A DNA stretch of 64,000 nt from CAVVEQ01 sp963804865 (GTDB lineage: Bacteria; Chloroflexota; Anaerolineae; Anaerolineales; Anaerolineaceae): assembly GCA_963804865.1 (NCBI GenBank), contig CAWDSH010000001.1, positions 248,001 to 312,000 on the forward strand. Reading direction: 5' to 3'. How positions within the stretch are numbered: position 1 is the first letter of the stretch; each line of letters begins with the position of its first letter. Shown piece by piece: positions 43,697 through 53,175 of the stretch. The position numbers were made by a program, and so were the translations under genes. Under the pieces are notes generated by a model. That model saw only the letters and a list, made by a program, of their open reading frames with translations, ran no database searches and was not told where the DNA came from.

Positions 43697-44206
43697 TTAT
43701 GGTGATTTATTTATTTTGCCAGTCTTAAGCCAGGAGATGATTACCTTAACGGCATCCTTGGAATGCCTTAAAGTTTCAGCAGACAAGGTTGAATTGAAAC
43801 CAAATTGATAACCCCGGATGGATACCAAGATACCCCGGAGAGATTTACCATAAACAGCCCTGGTTAATTCAAGGCACACTTGAGGTGTTAGGTGATGGCT
43901 AAATGGCGAACTCTGGTTTTCTGGACCAATCTCAATAATATTGATGTTCTTATCAATAGCACCGGTATGCGCATCGACAAAACAAACGGAATCGTATTTG
44001 GACAGCAATTCAGCGATTTCTGGTACAAGTTGAACCATAAAAATGAGATCCGGCATACCTGGTTTTGAGATAAATTCTTCATCAGGTGAGCCAGGTACAT
44101 TCAAACCTAATTCTGTTGCCACTCCAGTCAATACATGCCAGGCAACCCCATCGTCTTCACGGTCGGGATTTCCAAATCCCAGGATAAGAATTTTTTTATT
44201 CTTCAT
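43697..44206 (-). CDS. NiFe hydrogenase maturation endopeptidase
   Basis: Clips the C-terminus of the large subunit once the metal centre is in place. The N-terminal ILILGFGNPDREDDGVAW has the nickel-binding glutamate/aspartate of the HyaD/HoxW family, and the middle has VCFVDAHTGAID. The ATG at 44206 gives 169 residues. An in-frame GTG at 44266, nine bases after the large-subunit stop, would add 20. It lies between the large subunit gene and hypA. Confidence 0.85.
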   Translation of the reverse strand: MKNKKILILGFGNPDREDDGVAWHVLTGVATELGLNVPGSPDEEFISKPGMPDLIFMVQLVPEIAELLSKYDSVCFVDAHTGAIDKNINIIEIGPENQSSPFSHHLTPQVCLELTRAVYGKSLRGILVSIRGYQFGFNSTLSAETLRHSKDAVKVIISWLKTGKINKSP

Positions 44207-44274
44207 TTCTAGAAAATGGAGCAATGCACTCTTAATGACATCGCTCCAAATATGGTTTTTTCCCACAGGGCAAT

Positions 44275-45702
44275 TTATCGGGAAATAGTTTTGATAAGCT
44301 TCCCTTCAGGATCTTCAAAGTTAAGAATTATGGGCATTTCACCAATCGCATGTGTTGAACAGGAAAGACAAGGATCATATGCTCGGATGGCTGCTTCCAC
44401 CCGGTTAAGCATTCCTTCCTTCACATCCGGTCCCTGGATATAAGTTTTTGCAACACTATCAACAGCTTCGCTCATCGCCCAATTATTGTGGCCTGTTGAA
44501 ACTATCAGATTTACCCTTTCAATCTGACCACTTTCTTTTACCCAGTAGTGGTGGATCAAGGTACCACGGGGAGCTTCGATGACACCAACCCCAACACCCT
44601 TGAAATCCTGCTTGGTATTGAGCCTGTCATTGCTGAGAATATCCGGATCATCGAGGAGAATCTGAACTCTCTCCACAGCAAATAACGCTTCGATCAGGCG
44701 GGCATAATGGTAATAGAGCGTATTATTTACAGGTCTCCCTTGTCCGATAGCCTTGAATTTCTTTAACTCTTCATTCGCTAGAGGTGTATCCATCTGATCC
44801 GAAGCGTTACACCGGCCAAGTGGACCTACCCGGTATACACCACCGGGATATCCCATTTTTTTGTAATAGGGGAATTTCAGGTAAGACCACGATTCTACAT
44901 GCTCAGAAATGATATCCAGGTAATCCTTACCATCGAATTTCTCAAGCTGCTTGCCTTCTCGGTCAACAAGCCGAATTTGACCGTCATATAGCTCAAGACT
45001 GTTTTGTGGTGTAACAAGACCGAAATATCCCGTATCAAATACCGCAAATTTGTTGATATCTTCGACGTTCTTTGCTGCCCAATCTTTCATTATCTGAAGC
45101 CCGACTTTAAGAGTTGCGATTGATTCTTCGAGCCCGGATTGGATTTGGGCTCTTTCATTGATAAGTAAAGATTTATTAACACCGCCCGGAACAGCAAAAT
45201 TCGGGTGAATTCTACGACCGCCCAAGGTGGAAATGATTTCTTGGCCAAATTTCCTGAGATTGATAGCTTTTACTGTCAATTCTGGATTCGCCTGCAATAA
45301 TCCAACCACATTTCGTATAGCGGGATCAGCATCAAAACCAAGCAGTAGATCCGGACCGGCAAGTTCAAAAAAGTGCATGCCATGGCTTTGAATGATCTGT
45401 CCCATGTGCATAAGCTCGCGTAACAGGCTGGCTGGGCGGGGAGGGGGGCAGCCCATGGCTGCATCACCAGCTTTAGCAGATGCCAGGTGGTGACTTACCG
45501 GGCAAATCCCACAGATGCGAGGTGTGATGAGAGGCATTTCAAACACAAGCCTTCCTTCGCAGAATTTCTCAAATCCACGGAATTCATTAACGTGAAGGTA
45601 GGCGTGATCAACTTTGCCATTTTCATTCATTCGAATGGTGACTTTCGCGTGACCTTCAATTCGGGTTACAGGTTCAATTGTGATTTTTTGGGCAACCATC
45701 AT
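44275..45702 (-). CDS. NiFe hydrogenase large subunit, group 3-like
   Basis: Catalytic subunit holding the NiFe site. The N-terminal cysteine pair is RICGICPVSHH (about residues 62-72) and the C-terminal pair is DPCLSCSTHAIGEMPI (about 446-461); cleavage by the endopeptidase would fall after the His. The 475-residue length and the RxCGICxxxH and DPCxxCxxH pairs fit cytoplasmic group 3-type enzymes. The likely role is to evolve or consume hydrogen while exchanging electrons with the flavin subunits upstream. AGAGGTGA precedes two adjacent ATG codons. It starts 10 bases after the small-subunit stop. Confidence 0.93.
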   Translation of the reverse strand: MMVAQKITIEPVTRIEGHAKVTIRMNENGKVDHAYLHVNEFRGFEKFCEGRLVFEMPLITPRICGICPVSHHLASAKAGDAAMGCPPPRPASLLRELMHMGQIIQSHGMHFFELAGPDLLLGFDADPAIRNVVGLLQANPELTVKAINLRKFGQEIISTLGGRRIHPNFAVPGGVNKSLLINERAQIQSGLEESIATLKVGLQIMKDWAAKNVEDINKFAVFDTGYFGLVTPQNSLELYDGQIRLVDREGKQLEKFDGKDYLDIISEHVESWSYLKFPYYKKMGYPGGVYRVGPLGRCNASDQMDTPLANEELKKFKAIGQGRPVNNTLYYHYARLIEALFAVERVQILLDDPDILSNDRLNTKQDFKGVGVGVIEAPRGTLIHHYWVKESGQIERVNLIVSTGHNNWAMSEAVDSVAKTYIQGPDVKEGMLNRVEAAIRAYDPCLSCSTHAIGEMPIILNFEDPEGKLIKTISR

Positions 45703-45712
45703 TCACCTCTAA

Positions 45713-46255
45713 TTAATTCCACTGCAAAGTCTGGCCTTTTAGCACTGGCACACGTCCTTGTGCTAATTCGCTCAGAACCAAATAGATTGTATCTGCATCC
45801 GGTGGGCAACCAGGCACGAAGATATCCACAGGAACAACCTCACTCAAAGCACGAACGCGTGTTGGGACGCATAATTCCGGATCATCCGGGATTTTTCCTT
45901 CACTATCCGTACTCTCCGTTTCGATATAAGCCCTCCGCAAGGATTCTTCAATGGTGAAGAAATTTCGCATCGCCGGGACACCACCAAATACTGCACAATC
46001 TCCGAGAGCCACCAGCAATTTACAACGCTTTCGCATACGAAGAACCACTTCTTCGTTCGCGGTGTTATTGATTCCGCCTTCCAAAATGCCTACGTCAACG
46101 CCGGTCTCGTCAGGTTGTTTGAAATCAGTGATTGGCGTAGCGCGAAGATCGGTAAGTTCGATTATTGTAGCGATCCGCTCATCCATATCCAGCAGTGACA
46201 TGTGACACCCTGCGCAGCCTGCCAACCAATCCGAGGAAATTTTAGGTTTTCCCAT
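45713..46255 (-). CDS. NiFe hydrogenase small subunit, HoxY/HydS-type
   Basis: Small subunit that carries one [4Fe-4S] cluster next to the NiFe site. The ligands are visible in WLAGCAGCHMSLLD, GDCAVFGGVP and FVPGCPPDADT. There is no twin-arginine signal and no extra C-terminal cluster domain, so it is the short cytoplasmic kind. The start at 46255 has AAAGGAGCTG upstream and gives 180 residues; the longer open frame would begin inside the preceding gene. Confidence 0.92.
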   Translation of the reverse strand: MGKPKISSDWLAGCAGCHMSLLDMDERIATIIELTDLRATPITDFKQPDETGVDVGILEGGINNTANEEVVLRMRKRCKLLVALGDCAVFGGVPAMRNFFTIEESLRRAYIETESTDSEGKIPDDPELCVPTRVRALSEVVPVDIFVPGCPPDADTIYLVLSELAQGRVPVLKGQTLQWN

Positions 46256-46284
46256 TAGTTCAGCTCCTTTTGATTGATCCAACA

Positions 46285-48168
46285 CTAAATGTCCAACACA
46301 ACTGCTGGAACACGTTCCTTCAGTGATTTCTTCCATTCATTGGTTATCTTTATACCCATCTTTTCTGCCAATGACATAAGCGTATCATCATTGCTACGAA
46401 TATCTTCCGCTGGTCTCAATGAGCGATGGGATTCAAGAAGCTTTCCTTCCAGATTGAGGTAATGCCCTTCAACCTCCGACCAATTCTCAACAGGAAGCAC
46501 CACATCAGCTCGAGCAGTGAGAGGTGAAACATGACTGGCTTGAACCACCAGGAAGGGTATTTTTTCCAATGTTTTAATCAATTGCTGGTTTGGTTCTTGA
46601 TCTCCAAGCGCGACATAAACCACCTGATGATTCTTCAGGTCTATCTCCTGATCCAATCCATACTGGGAGGCGGCCAGACCATTGGCATCCCCTTTCACCC
46701 CGATAACTTTTGCTTTGAAAGTCTCAGCCAGATGGATGATCTCTTTAATTGTAGAATCAGCAATTCCCTTACCGTAGATGAAAACAGGAGTTTTTGATCC
46801 GACAAGTAATTCATTAAATAACTTTGACTGAGCGTCAGATGAAGATGAGATGCTACGGATATAATCTGCATCCATTTTGTCTTTAGATTGAAGTTTGAGC
46901 TCTGCAAGGTTGTCAAGCGAATTGGCTTTTGGATCTACCACGATCAATTTCGTGCCAAGAGGAATATTCCTCTTTACCATAAAGCCTGCCACTTCATGTT
47001 CTTTGACAAGATCAACTCCGAATGAAACAACACAGTCAGCATTTTCCAGGTCTGTTAATTTGCCTTCGAAGGATTTCTTGATCTCTTCAGCGACCCGGGC
47101 CGAGGCGCGAGTATATTCGCCTGCGTCCAATGAAGTGACCAGATTGGCTTTCAACTGATCGCGAAATAGCTGCTTGAAGGTGAATAACGCTTCGATTGGC
47201 AATCTTGACGAAGACATAGCAGCAATCCCTGAATCACCTTTTCCGGTCAACGGCTTTAGTTTTTCAGCGACCAAATTCAAGGCTTCGTCCCATGTGGTTA
47301 CTTTCAATGATCCATCTTTCTTTACCAATGGGGTCATTAATCGTTCGTGTTCATCGATGACCGGAATGAAACGCCCAGTCTTGCATATCACACCTTCGTT
47401 CAATACTGCGTTCCAATCACCTTCAATGCGAACAAGGTTATTATCCCGAGTAAGCACCTCGATACCACAACCAACACTGCAGCCGATGCATGTTGTTGCT
47501 GTTCTTTCCACCTGGGTTTCCCGCCCGTGATATGCACTCCAACGGTCAATAAGCGCGCCGGTAGGGCAAACTTGCACGCACGTCCCGCAGGAAATGCAGG
47601 AGCTTGCGCCTAATGGCACGCCAAGATCAGCCACCAGCATGCTTCGGGCGCCGCGCTCCTCGAAACCGAGGGTGAAATTACCTACAAGCTCGCTGCATGC
47701 GCGAACGCACCGCCTGCAAAGGATGCAACGGTTGTTCTCCATGATCACAAATGGATGCGAAGCATCCATGGGGTAGGATTGCCAGTTGGGCTGTAAGGGC
47801 CAGTGGGTCATCCCCTCTGCGTATGCAGCATTTTGGAGTTCGCAATCTCCTCCGCTGACCTGGCAATATGGGCAAAAATGATTTCGTTCGCTGAAAATCA
47901 AGGTCAAAACGAATTTACGTGCTGTCTTGATCTTGTCAGTATTCGTCCGCACTACCATCCCTTCCGTTACAGGTAGCGTGCAAGATGGTTGCAAAGTCCG
48001 GGCACCCTCTACTTCCACAAGGCAAAGCCGGCATCCACCGTAGGGGGTTAGGTGATGGTGTTCGCATAAAGTTGGTATCTCAATGCCCGCTCCACGCGCA
48101 GCATTCAATACAGTTGTTCCTTCAGCGACTTCAAGTGGTTTGTCATCAATGGTTAGTTTGATCATCAT
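46285..48168 (-). CDS. NuoG/HydA-like iron-sulfur subunit with degenerate molybdopterin-type domain
   Basis: Electron wire between the flavin subunit and the hydrogenase. An N-terminal [2Fe-2S] domain (CEHHHLTPYGGCRLC, about residues 34-48) is followed by a His/Cys3 motif HFCPYCQVSGGDC (about 96-108), two [4Fe-4S] motifs CILCRRCVRAC and CISCGTCVQVC, and a further CIGCSVGCG start of a molybdopterin-oxidoreductase-like domain (about 220-627). No H-cluster domain is present, so it is not an FeFe hydrogenase. The catalysis must sit in the NiFe pair next door. It has 627 residues. AGAGGATTT precedes adjacent ATG codons, so the start could be one codon later. Confidence 0.85.
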   Translation of the reverse strand: MMIKLTIDDKPLEVAEGTTVLNAARGAGIEIPTLCEHHHLTPYGGCRLCLVEVEGARTLQPSCTLPVTEGMVVRTNTDKIKTARKFVLTLIFSERNHFCPYCQVSGGDCELQNAAYAEGMTHWPLQPNWQSYPMDASHPFVIMENNRCILCRRCVRACSELVGNFTLGFEERGARSMLVADLGVPLGASSCISCGTCVQVCPTGALIDRWSAYHGRETQVERTATTCIGCSVGCGIEVLTRDNNLVRIEGDWNAVLNEGVICKTGRFIPVIDEHERLMTPLVKKDGSLKVTTWDEALNLVAEKLKPLTGKGDSGIAAMSSSRLPIEALFTFKQLFRDQLKANLVTSLDAGEYTRASARVAEEIKKSFEGKLTDLENADCVVSFGVDLVKEHEVAGFMVKRNIPLGTKLIVVDPKANSLDNLAELKLQSKDKMDADYIRSISSSSDAQSKLFNELLVGSKTPVFIYGKGIADSTIKEIIHLAETFKAKVIGVKGDANGLAASQYGLDQEIDLKNHQVVYVALGDQEPNQQLIKTLEKIPFLVVQASHVSPLTARADVVLPVENWSEVEGHYLNLEGKLLESHRSLRPAEDIRSNDDTLMSLAEKMGIKITNEWKKSLKERVPAVVLDI

Positions 48169-48198
48169 AAATCCTCTTTTTGGATGAATTTCATGGTT

Positions 48199-49840
48199 TT
48201 ATTGAGCTCGATGACCACTCATCGGGCAAACGCCTGCCGGGCAGACTTTTAAGCGGATATGAGCTTCCACTTCTGCCCGGAAATAGTTCAATATATCCTT
48301 TTGAGGAGACACCGGCTGTCTGGCCGAGACCACAATTAGATAATTGGTAAAGATTATCGGATAACAAGATGAGATCATCCAGGTCTTTCAAAGATGCAAC
48401 CCCTTCGGATATGTTGGTGAGAATATCGAGGGATCGTTTTCCACCAATGCGGCAGGGATTGCATTTACCGCAACCTTCAACAACGAAGAAGTTTAGAAGT
48501 ACTTTGGCAAGGTCTACAACACAAGTATCCTCACTGCAAATCAGAAGAGCACCTGAACCCAGAGAGACACCTGTTTTTGAAAACGAGTCAAAATCCATGG
48601 GAGTATCCTGCAGGCTGGAGGGAATGATCGAACCGCTTGATCCACCAGTTTGTGCCAATTTAAAGTTGGCCCCATTTTTCATCCCTTGACCATAAATGTG
48701 ATTACTTCCCGAAGGTTATTCCCATGGGAACTTCGATCAAGCCAGTGACATTTACATTTCCAAGGATGGTATAGACCTTTGTACCAGGACTGCTGGGTGT
48801 TCCAAATGAGTGATACCATTCAGCTCCATTCCTGATAATGGGAGGCACGTTCGCCAATGTTTCAACATTGTTGACCAGGGTCGGTTTATTCCAAAGTCCA
48901 TTGGTCGTCGGGTAGGGTGGTCGAGACTCGTGGCTCTCCACGTTTGCCTTCAATCGATTCAATCAGAGCTGTTTCTTCACCGCAAATATACGCACCCGCG
49001 CCAGAATGAACATGAATATCAAAATTAAACTTGGTTCCAAAAATATTTTTGCCCAAGGAAACCCAACATTCGGGCTTGATCGAATGGCGTTCTTCAATCG
49101 TTCCTGGGCTAAGAGCGTATTCACCGCGAATATAGATATATCCTTCCTGGGCTCCAACGGTAAAGCCGGCAATGATCATTGCTTCAATGATCGAATGGGG
49201 ATCACCTTCAAGGATTAACCTGTCTTTAAATGTGCCGGGTTCACTTTCATCCGCATTGCAGACGACATACTTCAAGTCACTTGAAGTCTTAGCAACAAAT
49301 TTCCATTTTGTACCTGTTGGGAAACCAGCTCCACCTCGACCACGAAGTCCCGATTTTTCCAATGTAGCAATTACATCCAGGGGAGTCATCTCGGTTAAAA
49401 CTTTTCCAAGGGCAGCATAACCATCATGAACGATATAGTCATCAATGCTTGTTGGATCAATGATGCCTGCTCGTTCCAGGACAATTCGTTTTTCAGCCGG
49501 TAGAGTGCCTTTTCGTGCAGAAAGCCAGGCGATCTTGCCGGATAATTCCTTTACAGGCGCCTGCAAGCCAGCCGCAATCCGTACCCTTATAAAGATGTTC
49601 CTCGACCAGGAAATGAACATCATCTGGCTTTACCGGACCATAAATCACGGCTTCAGGATACACAATCACCATGGGGATGGAGTCATGCCGTCCAATATCA
49701 TTGATCATCGAGAGCGAGATTTCTTTTTCAAGATTAAAGGATTGAATTTCTTTCTGCAGACGGGTATAAACTTCCTGCGCACCTGCCTGCATGCTTTGTG
49801 GATCACTTGAAACCAAAACCATTGAGCGGACTGCTTGCAT
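48199..49840 (-). pseudogene. NuoF/HydB-like flavin subunit, second copy, several frameshifts
   Basis: NADH-binding FMN subunit. Joined across frames it shows an N-terminal thioredoxin-like part (about 1-90), the FMN loop LEKSGLRGRGGAGFPTGTKW, VCNADESEPGTFKDR, YIYIRGEY, CGEETALIESIEG, and the [4Fe-4S] site ESCG-type sequence here EGCGKCNPCRIGG with a later NCGLGQTA. It ends KVCPAGVCPMSG, without the two extra ferredoxin motifs of the first copy. Shifts occur near 49592, 48932, 48708, 48700 and 48300. No in-frame stop remains after joining. The N-terminal domain has no [2Fe-2S] cysteines. It is likely intact in the organism. Confidence 0.8.
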
Positions 49841-49852
49841 GCTTGGCTCCTT

Positions 49853-50336
49853 TTATTGGTATTTTGCAAGGATTTGAGGAATTTGATCGGCGGTTATATT
49901 ACCGTAGATATCATCATCGATGATGATAACAGGACCAACCGCACAAACGCCGAGACAGCTGGTTGTCACCAGAGACCAATTGCCATCCTTTGTTGTGCCG
50001 CTTCCTACCAGTTTTAATTCAGCTTTCAACGTGTTCCAGACTTCTTGCTCCGCCCACTACATGGCATGGAGCGCTTTCGCAAAATTTAATGACATGCTTA
50101 CCACGAGGTTTTGTGGATAACATTTCATAGAAGCTTGCGACGGAAAAAAGTTGTGATGGCGGGACCTTTAAGAATCTCAGCTACTTCTTCCAACGCTTCC
50201 GCAGGGAGATAACCTAATTCCTTGATTGATATAGCTCAGAATGGGAATCAATTCTTCCTGAGTGGCGCCATATTTTTCAACAGCCTCTTTAACGCTTCTT
50301 CGTGACAATTTTTGCATCTATTGTTTCAACAGTCAT
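49853..50336 (-). pseudogene. NuoE/HydC-like [2Fe-2S] subunit, second copy, several frameshifts
   Basis: Thioredoxin-like [2Fe-2S] subunit that works with NuoF. The start ATG at 50336 has AGGAGG upstream. Joined frames give SVKEAVEKYGATQEELIPI, LGYLPAEALEEVAEIL, VASFYEMLSTKPRGKHVI, the cluster cysteines in FCESAPCHVVGG and TSCLGVCAVGPVI, and the end at 49853. The frame breaks at least four times. None of the pieces is long, so it is easily missed. It is 12 bases upstream of the second flavin subunit. Confidence 0.78.
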
Positions 50337-50403
50337 CCTTCCTCCTCTTACATTGTCATTTCAGATTGATTTGAAACGCCGTCATACACATAAAGATTGC
50401 TAC

Positions 50404-52169
50404 TTAATCACAACAGCATTGAAAGTTACAAACCTGCATACAAATGCCACATCTAATGCAGATATCCGGATCAATGACATGCGTCATGCGGCGTTCTCCC
50501 GAGATTGCATTAACCGGGCAATTCCGAGCGCAAACAGTACAGCCAGTGCAGACACCATCCAAAATTTCATAACGAATCAAAGCGCGGCAGACTTTTGCAG
50601 GGCAACGTTTTTCCTTGATATGGGCTTCATATTCATCACGAAAAAGCCTAAGAGTACTCGCGACGGGATTGGGTGCGCCTTGACCTAAACCACAGAGGCT
50701 GGTTGCCGGATCTTGAGTGCATAAGGATTTCAAGCGATTCGATATCTGATTCTTGACCTTTACCGGCACAGATGCGGGTGAGAATTTCGAGCATCCGGCG
50801 GGTCCCGATACGGCAGGGTACGCATTTCCCGCAGCTTTCATCCTGAATGAAATCCATGAAAAAGCGAGCCATATCGACCATGCATGTGCCTTCATCCATG
50901 ACGATCAATCCACCCGAACCCATCATGGCACCTGCGCCAACCAGTGATTCATAATCGACTGGCAAGATCGAGATAATCCTTTGATAGCATTCCACCACAT
51001 GGACCGCCGATTTGTACAGCCTTGAATTGTTTATCGTCTTTGATCCCACCACCAACATCATAAACCAGCTCGCGCAGGGTGATGCCCAAGGGAACTTCAA
51101 TCAAACCGGTATGCTTGACATCCCCCGCAAGAGCAAAGGTTTTTGTACCCTTGCTCTTTTCCGTCCCCATGGATCCAAACCATTCAGCGCCGTTAAGAAT
51201 AATCTGAGGGAATATTGGCGTAAGTTTCAACATTATTATTATTGGTCGGGTGACCCCAAAGACCTTTTTCCGCGGGGAAGGGGGGGCGTGGACGAGGTTC
51301 ACCACGATTACCTTCGATTGAGGCAATCAAGGCTGTTTCTTCACCACACACAAATGCTCCTGCCCCCATGCGAACTTCAATATCGAATGAAAAATCAGTT
51401 CCAAGAATGTTCTTGCCGAGAAGTCCCATGCTGTGGGCTTGCTGTATACCAATATTTAACATTTTTACCGCGATGGGGTATTCTGCCCGACAATAGATAT
51501 ATCCGTTCCTGGCTCCAATCGCATAGGCAGCAATGATCATGCCTTCAAGAACTGAATGTGGATCGCCTTCCAGGACGCGGCGATTCATGAATGCTCCTGG
51601 ATCACCTTCATCCGCATTGCATGTAAGATATTTTATGGGATCAGATTTTGTTTGGGTCAATTGCCATTTTTTAGCTGTGGAGAATCCTGCTCCACCTCTA
51701 CCACGTAATCCTGATTTCATCACGATGTCGATGACATCATCGGGTGAGAGTTCGGTCAGGACTTTTGCCAACGCCATGTATCCATCTTCGGCAATGTACT
51801 CTTCAATATTTTCAGGATCTATTTTGCCGCAATTACGCAATACCACTCTGACTTCTTTTGAGGTTGGTGCGCTCAACTCCTCATCGACAGGTTCCTGAAG
51901 TTCGAAAACAAATTTCTTGGCGACTCCTACCTTTCAAGAAGATGTTCTTCGACGATATAGGGAATATCATCTGGTGTCAGATTGGCATAATGGATTCCTT
52001 CCGGATATACCATCATTTCCGGACCGTTATCACATCCACCGATGCGTGATGTCTCAAGGACTTGGATTTCGTCGATTAGCCCATGTGAAACCAACTCATC
52101 CTGAAGAGCATCGATCACTTCATTGAGCGCCTTTTTTGAGGCATTCGGGATCAATGCAAACCAAAACAT
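50404..52169 (-). pseudogene. NuoF/HndC/HydB-like flavin subunit, first copy, several frameshifts
   Basis: NADH-binding FMN and iron-sulfur subunit. Joined frames give a thioredoxin-like start (about 1-85), MKSGLRGRGGAGFSTAKKW, TCNADEGDPGAFMNRR, CGEETALIASIEG, a flavin-subunit middle with TGLIEVPLGITLREL and GGPCGGML, the cluster motif ESCGKCVPCRIGT, then SLCGLGQGAPNPV and a C-terminal ferredoxin domain: CTGCTVCARNCPVNAI and CIRCGICMQVCNF. This is the HndC/HydB layout. Shifts lie near 51928, 51212, 50975 and 50740. The N-terminal domain keeps only one of the expected cluster cysteines. Sequence identity with the second copy is visibly incomplete, so it is a true paralogue. Confidence 0.82.
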
Positions 52170-52232
52170 GCGATCGAAAATATTTCATCAAAAATACCTA
52201 TTGGAAAAGGAAAATTATTAGGATAGGCTCCA

Positions 52233-52601
52233 TTAAAGCGGGATAATATGATTTTTCACCGGATTACCACCGACAACGTGTTCTTTCATAATATTGCGAG
52301 CAATCTCCGGTGTCACTTTGCCGTAGGTCACTTTTGGCAGATCACCAATTTCCACCTGAACAATGGGTTCCTTCTCACATAAGCCAATACACCCAGTTTG
52401 GCTGACCGTGATATCCTGAAGATTATTCTTCTCAATTGTCTCAAGAATGGCTTTCATTGTGTCTCGAGCGCCAGCGGCAATACCACAGGTACCCATTCCA
52501 ACGATAACACGTGCTTTACCCGATTCGGTTTGAATTTTCCGTTTCTGAAGAGCCTCTTCCCTGACACGCTTCAGATCTTCCAGACTTTTTATGGCGGACA
52601 T
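52233..52601 (-). CDS. HndB-like [2Fe-2S] ferredoxin-like subunit
   Basis: Small thioredoxin-fold iron-sulfur protein of the HndB type found with NADP-reducing and bifurcating hydrogenases. The motif GMGTCGIAAGARDTM at about residues 36-50 and SQTGCIGLCEKEP at about 72-84 carry three cysteines. It has 122 residues from the ATG at 52601, which has AAAGGAG upstream. It lies between the small HATPase and the first flavin subunit in one operon. Confidence 0.87.
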   Translation of the reverse strand: MSAIKSLEDLKRVREEALQKRKIQTESGKARVIVGMGTCGIAAGARDTMKAILETIEKNNLQDITVSQTGCIGLCEKEPIVQVEIGDLPKVTYGKVTPEIARNIMKEHVVGGNPVKNHIIPL

Positions 52602-52625
52602 AATAACTCCTTTAGTAAAGATCAA

Positions 52626-53175
52626 TTAATTGGTAGGTTGAATATTCCTAATACCGTTTTCGATATATTCTCGCAAGAATGAAAGAACAAGTGGATCACT
52701 TAAAGAGACATCTTTCAATTCATTCTTTACTTTTTTATCATCATAAAAAAACATTTCATCATTTACATATGTATTTGAACATAATATTTACAGACGGATT
52801 AGCGATAACAAGATTGATAATCGTATCTGTAAGGTTTCCAAGCGGCATGCGGTCAATATTACTGTGTTGAAAATCCACCTGCAATTCCGTACCTTTACCG
52901 ACTTGGGATTCAATTGTTAATGAACCATTGCATGCTTCGGCTGCTTCTTTAAGCAGCGGTATACCTAAACCTACTTTTCGAGTTGTCCGACTGGTGACAA
53001 ATGGATCGATTACCTTTGAGACCATCTCCTTATTCATCCCTTTGCCATCATCAGCAATTGTCATCCTAAGCCGATCATTGATGAGGTCCTCTTCTACTGA
53101 AATATTAATGTTCTTTGCTTTTGCAGAAATGCTGTTTTCAACAATATCCAGTAAATGTAGGGATAGTTCTCTCAC
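52626..53175 (-). CDS. Small GHKL ATP-binding (histidine-kinase-like) protein, frameshift near the end
   Basis: HATPase_c-fold protein without a phosphoacceptor histidine domain, as in anti-sigma-factor kinases. It shows the N box DIVENSISAKA, G1 box TIADDGKGM, a DPFVTSRTTRKVGLGIPLLKEA lid, and GKGTELQV. It starts at GTG, overlapping the NuoE stop by four bases. The frame from 53175 stops at 52759, but an extra A near 52757 explains this: the next frame continues NDEMFFYDDKK to a stop at 52626. The C-terminal extension then gives a protein of about 182 residues. It probably regulates rather than performs electron transfer. Confidence 0.85.

Noticed and set aside
46285..48168. Possible formate dehydrogenase alpha subunit or FeFe hydrogenase
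   Set aside because: The molybdopterin-like half is degenerate as in NuoG, and there is no H-cluster domain; NiFe subunits lie directly downstream.
48199..52169. Possible assembly duplication of one NuoE/NuoF pair
   Set aside because: The two sets differ along their whole length in protein sequence, and only one carries a C-terminal ferredoxin domain, so they are paralogues.
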